NCBI GenBank assembly: GCA_050330205.1
Contig: JBHJOA010000048.1
Location: 1 to 64,000 of the forward strand
Reading direction: 5' to 3'
DNA length: 64,000 nt
From: Pelagibius sp050330205
GTDB lineage: Bacteria; Pseudomonadota; Alphaproteobacteria; Kiloniellales; Kiloniellaceae
Below are positions 24,821 to 32,625 of the stretch, one piece after another; the stretch's first letter is position 1, and every line of letters begins with the position of its first letter. The notes beneath the pieces were generated by a model, which worked only from the letters and a program-made list of their open reading frames with translations, was not told the DNA's origin and searched no databases. A program made the position numbers and the translations under genes.

Positions 24821-26404
24821 TCAGACGCCGACCGTATCGCTGAGCGCAAAATCGGCGCGCTCGGCGTCGTCGAGCTGCGCGATGAGGCCCTGCTCCCAGG
24901 CGAGATAGCGGCGCGAGGCCTCGAGATTGCCGTCGTGGCGGTCATGCACGAAGCGCAGGAAGTCGATGGCTTCGTGGGGCGGCGGCGCGTCCGCGCTCGC
25001 CTCGACGCCAGCGCCCGCCGTCACCAGGGCGGCGTGGCCGCCGGCGACGGCGAAGACCTGTCCGAAACCCAGCCCCGCAAGCTCCGCGGCCGCCAGCGCC
25101 GTCGCGGCCTCCGCCGCGCCGACGAGATGGACCACCCGCCCGGGGTCGAGCCCGAGACGGCCGAGTCGCGGCCGGATGCCCCAGAGAGCACCGGCGACGT
25201 GTTCCTCGCGATAGGCCGTCGAGCTCCGCAGATCGACGAGCTGGCCACGGCCCGCCTGCAGGTCCCGCAGCGCCTCGGGCGCCGGCACCGCCGCGACCTC
25301 GGGCAGTCTGGGAACCTCGCCCGCGGGCCGCAGGGCGCAGAGGGCATTGTCGAGCCGCGCGACGGCGACCTCGTAGCCGAGCTGGCGCAGCCAGAAGGCG
25401 GCGATGGCGGCGCGCAGGCCGAGGTCGTCCAGCAGCACCAGCCGGGCGTGGCGCACCCCCACCCACTGGTCGGTGGCCTGCACGAGCTGGCCCGAGAGGG
25501 CCGGGCGGAAGGCCGGTGCCGGAGCGGCAGCGATCTCCTCCGGCGTGCGCAGATCGAAAAGATAGGTGGAGCGACCGCGGTCGTCTCGCCAGGCGTCGAT
25601 CCCGGCGGCATCGAGGCAGGCGATGCCGTGGCGGGCGAGGAAGGCGTCGGCGCGGGCGCGGGTGGTCGCGGCGGCCGCCGCGTCGAGCGCGGGATAGGGT
25701 GCGGCGGTGTTGCCGCGCTCCAGCGCGAAGCCGGCCAGCTGCCAGCCCTGGGTGCCGTTCTCGAGGGCGTAGACGGGTGCGTCGATGCCGGCGAGACGCA
25801 GCCCCAGCACGCCGACGATGCCGCGCGTGCGCCCGGCGCAGGTCACCACCACCGGCGCCTCTGAATCGCGAACCGCCGCCGGAAAGCGGTGCGCCAGTTC
25901 GCCGTTGGGCAGGCAGACGGCGCCGGGAACCCGCATCTTGGCGTACTCCGCCGGCGGACGGGCATCGAAGAAGCCGAACGGCCGCCCCTCGTCCTGCCAG
26001 CGCTTCAGCGTGGGCGCGTCGATGGTCGCCGGATGCCAGGCGTGCTCGGCCAGCTCGCCGAGGGTTTTCGACGGCACGTTGACGCCCTTGAAGAGGGTGT
26101 AGCCGGCGACAGCCCAGCCCGGCGTGCCGCCGGCGACGAGCAGAACGTCGCGATAACCGAGGCTTTCCAGCGCCGCCGCCGCGCGCACCGCCACGCCGTC
26201 GCCGCCGTCGATGAGCAGCACCCGGACGTCGCGGCGCGGCACCAGCTCGGCGATGCGCGCCTCCAGGGTGCTGTAGGGGCAGGGCACGGCGAACAGCGGA
26301 TGGCCCTCGCCGAACTCGCCCGCCTCGCGCAGGTCGAGGAAGGCGATCTCGGCGCCGTCGTGCACCAGGGCCTTGGCTTCGGCGGCCGGTATCTCCCAGC
26401 TCAC
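24821..26404 (-). CDS. Four-domain rhodanese-like protein
   Basis: A 527-residue fusion of four rhodanese-homology domains (roughly 1-105, 120-240, 260-385 and 390-485) plus a helical tail with FLRFVHDRHDGNLEASRRYLAWEQGL. Rhodaneses move sulfane sulfur through a Cys in the active loop. Only domain 2 keeps one (VVVTCAGRTRG, about residue 189). Domain 1 reads LLIDGGDG, domain 3 LVLLDDLGLR and domain 4 VHLVGAAEA at that position. The GTG start overlaps the TGA of the upstream hydrolase (GTGA), so they are translationally coupled. The physiological sulfur donor and acceptor are unknown. Confidence 0.85.
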   Translation of the reverse strand: MSWEIPAAEAKALVHDGAEIAFLDLREAGEFGEGHPLFAVPCPYSTLEARIAELVPRRDVRVLLIDGGDGVAVRAAAALESLGYRDVLLVAGGTPGWAVAGYTLFKGVNVPSKTLGELAEHAWHPATIDAPTLKRWQDEGRPFGFFDARPPAEYAKMRVPGAVCLPNGELAHRFPAAVRDSEAPVVVTCAGRTRGIVGVLGLRLAGIDAPVYALENGTQGWQLAGFALERGNTAAPYPALDAAAAATTRARADAFLARHGIACLDAAGIDAWRDDRGRSTYLFDLRTPEEIAAAPAPAFRPALSGQLVQATDQWVGVRHARLVLLDDLGLRAAIAAFWLRQLGYEVAVARLDNALCALRPAGEVPRLPEVAAVPAPEALRDLQAGRGQLVDLRSSTAYREEHVAGALWGIRPRLGRLGLDPGRVVHLVGAAEAATALAAAELAGLGFGQVFAVAGGHAALVTAGAGVEASADAPPPHEAIDFLRFVHDRHDGNLEASRRYLAWEQGLIAQLDDAERADFALSDTVGV

Positions 26405-27327
26405 GCCTGCGGCTCCTGCGGCTCCCGGCCGGCGAAGAAGGCCTGGAAGGCGTCGAGGATCAGGTCGGGCCTCTGCTCGGCCGGATAGTGGCCGGTCGGC
26501 ACCGCAAAGCCGCGCAGGTCGTCGGCCCACTCCGCCCAGGCCTCCAGCGGCTTGAAGTGCCGCCCGCAGTGGCTGTTGGAGCCCCAGATCGCCAGCACGG
26601 GACAGGTCAGCTTGCGCTTGCCGTGGTCGGCCTTGTCCATCTCGAAGTCGACGCCGACGGTGGCGCGGTAGTCCTCGCAGACCGCGTGGATCTGCGCCGG
26701 CGTGGTGCAGCGCTTGTATTCGGCCATGGCGCGCGGGTCGAAGATCGACAGCCCGACGCCTTTCTTGTTCAGCTTGTAGTCGATGTAGTAGTCGAGGTCC
26801 GCGGTCAGCAGCTTCTCCGGGAAGGGCGCCTTCTGGGCCATGAAGAACCAGTGGTAGCTCTCCAGCCCCCAGCCGAGCGAAACGTGGGTCAAGACGTGGT
26901 GGGTCGGCACGATGTCGAGGGCGGCCACGCGCTCGATGGCCTCGGGGCGGTCGAGGGCCATGCGGAAGGCGACGCGGGCGCCGCGGTCGTGCCCGGCCAC
27001 GGCGAAGCGGTCGAAACCGAGCTGGCGCATCACTTCGAAGTTGTCGTCGCCCATGGCGCGGAAGGAATAGGCGGCGTGGTCGACGCCGCCCTCGGGCTTC
27101 GAGCTGTCGCCGTAGCCGCGCAGGTCCGGCGCCACCACGGTGTAGTCCCGCGCGAGGTCAGGTGCCACCCGATGCCAGCTGACATGGGTCAGCGGATTGC
27201 CGTGCAGCAGCAGCAGCGGCGGCCCCTCGCCGCCGACGGCGGCGTTGATTTCGGCCCCCGCGGTGCGGAAGCGCCGGGTCTCGAATCCGGGCAGCAGCGC
27301 CGCGCCGGCCGAAGCGTCTGCGGCCAT
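26401..27327 (-). CDS. Alpha/beta hydrolase, fluoroacetate dehalogenase-like
   Basis: A 308-residue hydrolase. It has the oxyanion HGNP motif, nucleophile Asp114 in GHDRGARVAFRMALD, acid Asp138 in ALDIVP and the catalytic His280 in GHYPAEQRPD. The carboxylate-binding Arg115/Arg118 and the halide pocket His159-Trp160 (YHWFF) and Tyr220 (CEDYRA) match those known in fluoroacetate dehalogenase from Rhodopseudomonas, at nearly the same positions. It would hydrolyse a 2-haloacid by an Asp-ester mechanism; epoxide hydrolase is the main alternative. Start at MAADAS has GGAG nine bases upstream. Divergent from the enolase-superfamily gene across a perfect GntR-type dyad, and coupled to the rhodanese gene. 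Confidence 0.85.
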   Translation of the reverse strand: MAADASAGAALLPGFETRRFRTAGAEINAAVGGEGPPLLLLHGNPLTHVSWHRVAPDLARDYTVVAPDLRGYGDSSKPEGGVDHAAYSFRAMGDDNFEVMRQLGFDRFAVAGHDRGARVAFRMALDRPEAIERVAALDIVPTHHVLTHVSLGWGLESYHWFFMAQKAPFPEKLLTADLDYYIDYKLNKKGVGLSIFDPRAMAEYKRCTTPAQIHAVCEDYRATVGVDFEMDKADHGKRKLTCPVLAIWGSNSHCGRHFKPLEAWAEWADDLRGFAVPTGHYPAEQRPDLILDAFQAFFAGREPQEPQA

Positions 27328-27353
27328 GAAAAATCGCTCCGAGTCGTTGGTGT

Positions 27354-27369
27354 CGATTGTTGACAATCG
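27354..27369. promoter_or_regulatory. Perfect dyad CGATTGT-TG-ACAATCG, GntR-type operator
   Basis: A perfect 7-2-7 inverted repeat in the 88-bp gap between the divergent dehalogenase-like and enolase-superfamily genes. It is the best copy of the dyad family in this locus and could control both directions. Confidence 0.7.
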
Positions 27370-27415
27370 TATAGGCTTCTCCGATTGTTCGGCAAGCCAC
27401 AGTTTGGAGAGGCCG

Positions 27416-28528
27416 ATGAAAATCAAGGACATCAGGGCGAGCCTGCACGGCTTTTCCATCACCATTCCGCTGCTCGAGGGCCGCGTCGAGGGCTACGGCC
27501 GGGAAGAGCAGAAGCACTTCGTGTTCTGCGAGGTGGAGACCGACGAGGGCCACGTCGGCTACGGCCTGACCGGCCACTTCCTCGCCAGGTCGGTGATCGT
27601 CGCCCTGCAGGAGCACGTGCTGCCGGTGGTCCGGGACATGGACCCGCGCGACCTCGAAGCGATCCACCAGAAGGTCTGGCGCCGCCTCAACCCGCGCGCC
27701 ATGACCGGCACGGTCTCGATGGCGCTGTCCTGCCTCGATATCGCCCTCTGGGACATCATCGGCAAGGCCGAGGGCCGCTCCATCGCCGCGCTGCTGGGCA
27801 ACGCCCGCCAGAAGGTGCCGGCCTACTGCACCTTCGGCTTCCCGCAGTACGACCGCGACATGCTGGGCGAGGCCGCCCGCCTGCACGTGAAGAACGGCTT
27901 CACCGCGCTGAAGTCGGTGGTCGCTGTCGACAAGGGCGGCTGGCGCGAGGATGCGCGGCGCGTGCGCGCCATCCGCGAGGCGGTCGGCGACGACATCGAC
28001 CTGATGATCGATGCCAACTACCTGTTCAACCCGGTCGAGGCCAAGTACCTCTGCCGCGAGATCGAGGACTACAACCTCACCTGGTTCGAGGAGCCGCTGC
28101 AGCAGAACGACGCGCGCGCCCTCGCCGACCTGCGCCGCTCGACGAAGATTCCCCTGGCGGCTGGACAGATGGAGGGTCACCGCTGGCGCCTGCGCGAGTT
28201 CGTCGAGCACCAGGCCGTCGACATCCTGCAGCCCAACGTCACCTACTGCGGCGGCTACACCGAGGCGCGCAAGGTCGCCCACCTGGCGCAGATCTACAAC
28301 CTGCCGATCGCCAACGGCGGCGGCTGGCCGCTGTTCAACATGCACCTGCTGGCCGGCATGATGAACGGCTGGATCGTCGAGTGGCACCTGGGCATGGTGG
28401 CGGTCGGCGAGACCCTCTTCACCGACGCGCCGAAGCCGGAGAACGGCTGGCTCGCCATCCCCGACCGGCCGGGCCTGGGGCTCACCCTCGACCGCGACGC
28501 CTGGCGCGAGACCCGGGTCGGCGGATAG
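27416..28528 (+). CDS. Mandelate racemase/muconate lactonizing enzyme family protein (enolase superfamily)
   Basis: A 370-residue TIM-barrel enzyme that abstracts a proton alpha to a carboxylate. Metal ligands are Asp199 (IDAN), Glu225/226 (EEPL) and Glu253 (GQMEGH); a likely base is Lys166 in TALKSVV. Where mandelate-racemase-like members carry the His of the His-Asp dyad, this protein reads IANGGGWPLFNMH, so a one-base mechanism is likely. GGAGAGG lies before the ATG. Substrate unknown; acid-sugar dehydration is the usual role of neighbours in this family. It is followed by a paired repeat and then by the D-tartrate dehydratase gene. Confidence 0.85.
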   Translation: MKIKDIRASLHGFSITIPLLEGRVEGYGREEQKHFVFCEVETDEGHVGYGLTGHFLARSVIVALQEHVLPVVRDMDPRDLEAIHQKVWRRLNPRAMTGTVSMALSCLDIALWDIIGKAEGRSIAALLGNARQKVPAYCTFGFPQYDRDMLGEAARLHVKNGFTALKSVVAVDKGGWREDARRVRAIREAVGDDIDLMIDANYLFNPVEAKYLCREIEDYNLTWFEEPLQQNDARALADLRRSTKIPLAAGQMEGHRWRLREFVEHQAVDILQPNVTYCGGYTEARKVAHLAQIYNLPIANGGGWPLFNMHLLAGMMNGWIVEWHLGMVAVGETLFTDAPKPENGWLAIPDRPGLGLTLDRDAWRETRVGG

Positions 28529-28554
28529 GAGGTCGCCGTGCCGATGATGACCCC

Positions 28555-28704
28555 CGTGCTTCGAGACGCTTGCTTCGCAAGCTCCTCAGCATGAGGCTCA
28601 TCATCTGTGTGTGCTTCAACTCGCCATGAGATCGTAAACAGAGCCTCACCCTGAGGAGGCGGCGAAGCCGCCGTCTCGAAGGGCGCCGTCTCGAAGGGCG
28701 AGGC
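28555..28704. repeat. Paired palindromic intergenic repeat, copy C, with a 15-bp terminal duplication
   Basis: The left half is CG-TGC-TTCGAGACG with an inner GCTTGC-TTC-GCAAGC hairpin, then CTCCTCA-GCA-TGAGG. The right half is CCTCA-CCC-TGAGGAGGCGGC to CCGTCTCGAA-GGG-CG. The terminal 15 bp CCGTCTCGAAGGGCG occurs twice in tandem (28671 and 28686). The trinucleotides pair TGC/GCA and CCC/GGG. It separates two enolase-superfamily genes. Confidence 0.85.
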
Positions 28705-28742
28705 GGGCCTATCTCACCAACCAACCTAATACCAGGACATCC

Positions 28743-29912
28743 ATGCGCATCGTCGACATCAGAGAAACCGTCGTTCCGATTTCCTCACCCCTCCGCAACG
28801 CCTACATCGACTTCTCGAAGATGACGGCCAGCGTGGTCGCCGTGGTGACCGACGTCGAGCGCGACGGCCGGCCGATCGTCGGCTACGGCTTCAACTCCAA
28901 CGGCCGCTACGCCGCCAGCGGCCTGCTGCGCGAGCGCTTCCTGCCGCGCCTGCAGGAGGCCGACCCGGACGGACTGGTGAACGATGCCGGCGACAATCTC
29001 GACCCGCGGAAAATCTGGGCGACGATGATGGCCAACGAGAAGCCCGGCGGCCACGGCGAGCGCTCGGTCGCCGTCGGCGTCGTCGACATGGCGGTCTGGG
29101 ACGCCGTCGCCAAGATCGCCGGCGTGCCGCTCTACCGCTACCTCGCCGATACCGAGGGCGACGGCACGGTGGACGACAGCGTCTTCGTCTATGCCGCCGG
29201 CGGCTACTACTACCCCGGCAAGGATCACGGCGCCCTGCAGGACGAGATGCGGCGCTACCGCGGCATGGGCTACGAGGTCGTCAAGATGAAGATCGGCGGC
29301 GCGCCGCTGGACGAGGACATCGCCCGCATCGAGGCGGTTCTCGAGGTGGTCGGCGAGGGCCGCTACCTGGCGGTCGACGCCAACGGGCGCTTCGACCTGG
29401 AGACGGCGATCCGCTACGGCGAGGCGATGGCCCCCTACGAGCTGTTCTGGTACGAGGAAGCCGGCGACCCGCTGGACTATGCCCTGCAGGCAGAACTCGC
29501 CCGGCACTACGGCGGCCCCATGGCGACCGGCGAGAACCTGTTCTCGCACCAGGACGCCCGCAACCTGCTGCGCCACGGCGGTCTGCGCCCGGACCGCGAC
29601 TGGCTGCAGTTCGACTGCGCCCTCAGCTACGGCCTGGTCGAGTACCTGCGCACCCTGGCGCTGCTGGGCGACTACGGCTTTTCCAGCCGCAACGTCGTCC
29701 CGCACGGCGGGCATCAGTTGTCGTTGAACATCGCCGCCGGGCTGAAGCTCGGCGGCAACGAGTCCTATCCGGAGGTCTTCGCGCCCTTCGGCGGCTTCGC
29801 CGACGCGACCAAGGTGGAGAACGGGCGCATCCCGCTGCCGGACGCGCCGGGCATCGGCTTCGAGCAGAAGTCGAACCTGATCGCCTGCCTGCGCGAGGCG
29901 ACCGGCACCTGA
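28743..29912 (+). CDS. tarD: D-tartrate dehydratase (enolase superfamily)
   Basis: A 389-residue enzyme dehydrating D-tartrate to oxaloacetate. It follows the characterised Bradyrhizobium D-tartrate dehydratase very closely: PISSPLRNAYIDFSKMT, VGYGFNSNGRY, NEKPGGHGERSVAVG, YAAGGYYYPGK, and the active-site set Lys183 (VVKMKIG), Asp212 (VDANGRF), Glu239, Glu264 (TGENLFSHQD) and His321 (PHGGHQLSLNIAAG). AGGA lies five bases before the ATG. It ends the rightward gene pair and converges on an aldo/keto reductase, with paired repeat D between. With the TtuC-like dehydrogenase it gives the strongest substrate hint for this locus. Confidence 0.93.
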   Translation: MRIVDIRETVVPISSPLRNAYIDFSKMTASVVAVVTDVERDGRPIVGYGFNSNGRYAASGLLRERFLPRLQEADPDGLVNDAGDNLDPRKIWATMMANEKPGGHGERSVAVGVVDMAVWDAVAKIAGVPLYRYLADTEGDGTVDDSVFVYAAGGYYYPGKDHGALQDEMRRYRGMGYEVVKMKIGGAPLDEDIARIEAVLEVVGEGRYLAVDANGRFDLETAIRYGEAMAPYELFWYEEAGDPLDYALQAELARHYGGPMATGENLFSHQDARNLLRHGGLRPDRDWLQFDCALSYGLVEYLRTLALLGDYGFSSRNVVPHGGHQLSLNIAAGLKLGGNESYPEVFAPFGGFADATKVENGRIPLPDAPGIGFEQKSNLIACLREATGT

Positions 29913-29926
29913 GGTGCAGTTTGCCC

Positions 29927-30043
29927 GCCTCGCCCTTCGAGACGCGCTGCTGCGCAGCGCTCCTCAGGGTGAGGCTCCTTCTGGAGTATGAATTGACCTC
30001 ATGCTGAGGAGCGAGCGCAAGCTCGCGTCTCGAAGCACGAGGC
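29927..30043. repeat. Paired palindromic intergenic repeat, copy D
   Basis: The left half GCCTCG-CCC-TTCGAGACG with inner CGCTGC-TGC-GCAGCG ends CTCCTCA-GGG-TGAGGC. The right half CCTCA-TGC-TGAGGAGCGAGC ends GCGTCTCGAA-GCA-CGAGGC. It fills almost the whole gap between convergent tarD and the aldo/keto reductase. The outer arm GCCTCGCCCT / AGGGTGAGGC is ten pairs with one G-U. Confidence 0.88.
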
Positions 30044-30050
30044 CAATCCG

Positions 30051-31034
30051 CTAGATGCCCAGGCGGGCCATCTGCTTTTCCGGATAGCGGGTGCCTTCCA
30101 GGGCGCCGGGCGGGAAGGCCTCCGAGAGTCGCTTCACTTCATCCGCCGCCAGTTTCACCTCGAGCGCCGAGAGGCTGTCCTTCAGGCTGGCGCGGCGCGA
30201 GCAGCCGGGCAGCGGCACCACGTCGTCGCCCTGCGCCAGCACCCAGGCGATCGCCACGGCGGCCTGCGAGCAGGCGTGCGCCTTCGCGGTCTCCGCCAGC
30301 ACGGCGAGGCGCGCCACGTTGGCCTCGATGTTACCAGCCTTGAAGCGCGGCATGTCGTGGCGCCGGTCGCCCTCGGCGAGGTCCGCCTCGCTCTTGTAGC
30401 GCCCGGTCAGCAGACCGCGCGACAGCGGCGCGTAGGCGACGAAGCCGATGCCGAGCTTGCGGCAGGCCGGCAGGATCTCCGCCTCGACGTCGCGCGTGCC
30501 CAGGGAGTACTCGGTCTGCAGCGCGGCGATGGGGTGTGTCGCGTTGGCACGCTCGAGCGTCCTGGCTCCGGCCTCCGACAGGCCGAGGTAGCGCACCTTG
30601 CCGGCCTCCACCAGTTTCGCCATGGCGCCGACGGTGTCCTCGATCGGCACCGAAGGATCCATGCGGTGGAGATAGAAGAGGTCGATGCAGTCGACGCCGA
30701 GCCGCTTCAGCGACTTTTCGCAGGCCTCGGCCACGTAGTCCGGCTTCGCGTTGACCGTCCGCGTGCCGTCGGCCAGGCGCACGTTGCCGAACTTGGTCGC
30801 CAGCACCGCCTTGTCGCGGCGGCCCGCCAAGGCGCGTCCCACCAGCTCCTCGTTCTTGCCGCCGTTGTAGGCGTCGGCGGTGTCGATCATGGTGACACCG
30901 GCGTCGATGGCCGCATGGACGGTCCGAACCGCCTCGTCGGGGTCGGGCGTGTCGTAGAGCGGCGTCATCGCCATGCAGCCGAGCCCCAGGGCGGAGACGC
31001 TCAGCCCTTCAGTTCCCAGGCGACGGTTCTGCAT
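30051..31034 (-). CDS. Aldo/keto reductase
   Basis: A 327-residue NADPH-dependent TIM-barrel reductase. It opens MQNRRLGTEGLSVSALGLGCMAM; the catalytic set is Asp and Tyr in DTADAYNGG, Lys in VLATKFGNV and His in FYLHRMD. The C-terminal cofactor loop reads VVPLPGCSRRASLKDSL. GGAGGG precedes the ATG. It reduces or oxidises an aldehyde or ketone of unknown identity; a role in the surrounding acid pathway is inferred only from position. The gap to the next upstream gene contains a hairpin, so it may be transcribed separately. Confidence 0.9.
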   Translation of the reverse strand: MQNRRLGTEGLSVSALGLGCMAMTPLYDTPDPDEAVRTVHAAIDAGVTMIDTADAYNGGKNEELVGRALAGRRDKAVLATKFGNVRLADGTRTVNAKPDYVAEACEKSLKRLGVDCIDLFYLHRMDPSVPIEDTVGAMAKLVEAGKVRYLGLSEAGARTLERANATHPIAALQTEYSLGTRDVEAEILPACRKLGIGFVAYAPLSRGLLTGRYKSEADLAEGDRRHDMPRFKAGNIEANVARLAVLAETAKAHACSQAAVAIAWVLAQGDDVVPLPGCSRRASLKDSLSALEVKLAADEVKRLSEAFPPGALEGTRYPEKQMARLGI

Positions 31035-31053
31035 GGCACCCTCCTAGTCTGGC

Positions 31054-31073
31054 GGCCGGGCCGGCGCCCGGCC
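31054..31073 (-). terminator. Perfect 8-bp GC hairpin just downstream of tctA (system 2)
   Basis: GGCCGGGC-CGGC-GCCCGGCC lies 20 bp past the tctA stop and before the aldo/keto reductase start on the same strand. There is no T-run, so it may attenuate or protect transcript ends rather than act as a classical terminator. Confidence 0.45.
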
Positions 31074-31092
31074 TGGTTCAAGCGTTCATGGT

Positions 31093-32610
31093 TCAAGCGC
31101 GCCCGGCCCGCCCCTGTCGCCGTTTGCGCCAACCGTTGATGTAAGGCAGGGCGATGGAAATGATCAGCATGGCCCACAGCAGATTGCCCAGCTTCGAGGA
31201 GAACAGCACCATCGGATCGCCGCCGCCGATCCGCAGCGCCAGCAGGAACGACTTCTCCACCAGCGGGCCGAGGATGACGCCGATCAGGATCGCCGCCACG
31301 TGGTATCCGGTCTTGCGCGCGATGTAGCCGATGAGGCCGAAGGCCAGTGCCAGCCACATGTCGAAGAGATACTCGCGCGGCGCGAAGGCGCCGACGATGA
31401 CGAAGGTGGTGATCAGCGGCGCGAGGAACCTGGTCGGCACCAGCGTGACCCGCGACATGTAGCGGGCCATGGGCAGGATCGAGGCGATCATGAAAACGTA
31501 GGCCACCACCATCGACATGAAGATGCCGTAGGCCAGCTCGGGACTTTCGATGAAGAGGCGCGGACCCAGCGGCATGCCGTGGTACTGCAGCACGATGAGC
31601 ATCACCGCCGCCGTGCTGCCACCGGGGATGCCGAGCGCCAGCAGCGGCACCAGGGTGCCGGAGGTGACGCCGTTGTTGGCGGCCTCCGGCGCGACCACGC
31701 CGGCCGGGTGGCCGGTGCCGTACTTCTCCGGCGTCTTCGAGAACACCCGCGACATCTGGTAGGCGACGAAGGCGGCGATCGAGGCGCCGGCGCCGGGCGT
31801 GACGCCGATCACGAGGCCGACCACCGCCGTCCAGATCGTGTGCCACCAATATTTCAGCGCTCCGACGAAGCCGCTGACCGCCTCCGCCCAGGTCGCCTTC
31901 TGCATGCGCTCCTGACCCGTGCGGCTGAGGATGGTCTCCTGCTCGATCATCACGAAGGCTTCGGAGAGGGCGAAGAGGCCGATCAGGGCCGGGATCAGGG
32001 GAACGCCGTCGAAGAGCTCCAGGAAACCTAAGGTCCCGCGCGGCGAGTAGTAGATGTGGTCGGCCCCCATGGCGCCGAGCATCAGCCCGAAGAATCCGGC
32101 AATCAGCCCCTTCAACGTGTCCTGGGCCGCGATCACGGCGATCAGGGTGAGGCCGAACAGCATCACCACCACCATTTCGACGCTGTGCATGTAGTAGCCG
32201 ACCCGCGCCAGGTAGGGCATGGCGAAGAGGGTGAGGATCGAAGTGACGAGGCCGCCGAACACCGAGGCGAAGAAACACAGCACCAGCGCCTGCTGCGCGC
32301 GGCCCTGCTGCGCCATCGGGTGGCCGTCGAGGGTGGTGGCCGCGGCGCCGCCGGTGCCGGGAATGTTCACCAGGATCGCCGGAATGCCGCCGCCGAGGTG
32401 AGAGGCGGCGTAGAGGGCGATCATGAAGGTGAGGCCGATCTCGACATCCACCACGAGGGTGAAGGGCAGCAGGATGATGATCGTGTTATGCGCGGCAAAG
32501 CCTGGGATCGCCCCCATGACGATGCCGAGGATGACGGCCGGGACGATCACCCACCAAAGGCTGAACGAGTGGCCGAAGAGATCCCAGAAGAAACTGAAGC
32601 CGATTTCCAT
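31093..32610 (-). CDS. Tripartite tricarboxylate transporter permease TctA, system 2
   Basis: A 505-residue, multi-helix TTT permease. Motifs: AVILGIVMGAIPGFAAHNTIIIL, PAILVNIPGTGGAAATTLDGHPMAQQG, VIGVTPGAGASIAAFVAYQ, GHPAGVVAPEAANNGVTSGTLVPLLALGIPGGSTAAV. It clearly differs in sequence from the system 1 permease, so the two importers are not a recent duplication. Last gene of the tctC-tctB-tctA unit, 15 bp after tctB. Confidence 0.93.
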   Translation of the reverse strand: MEIGFSFFWDLFGHSFSLWWVIVPAVILGIVMGAIPGFAAHNTIIILLPFTLVVDVEIGLTFMIALYAASHLGGGIPAILVNIPGTGGAAATTLDGHPMAQQGRAQQALVLCFFASVFGGLVTSILTLFAMPYLARVGYYMHSVEMVVVMLFGLTLIAVIAAQDTLKGLIAGFFGLMLGAMGADHIYYSPRGTLGFLELFDGVPLIPALIGLFALSEAFVMIEQETILSRTGQERMQKATWAEAVSGFVGALKYWWHTIWTAVVGLVIGVTPGAGASIAAFVAYQMSRVFSKTPEKYGTGHPAGVVAPEAANNGVTSGTLVPLLALGIPGGSTAAVMLIVLQYHGMPLGPRLFIESPELAYGIFMSMVVAYVFMIASILPMARYMSRVTLVPTRFLAPLITTFVIVGAFAPREYLFDMWLALAFGLIGYIARKTGYHVAAILIGVILGPLVEKSFLLALRIGGGDPMVLFSSKLGNLLWAMLIISIALPYINGWRKRRQGRAGRA

Positions 32611-32625
32611 TGCCCGGTATCTCGC

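Noticed and set aside
24815..24825. Palindromic TGATCA where the stops of tctA and the rhodanese gene abut
   Set aside because: Explained by two convergent stop codons touching; no evidence for a separate function.
31074..31105. Two GGTTCAAGCG boxes 15 bp apart near the tctA (system 2) stop
   Set aside because: A short repeat overlapping the end of the coding region and next to the hairpin; looks like minor slippage.
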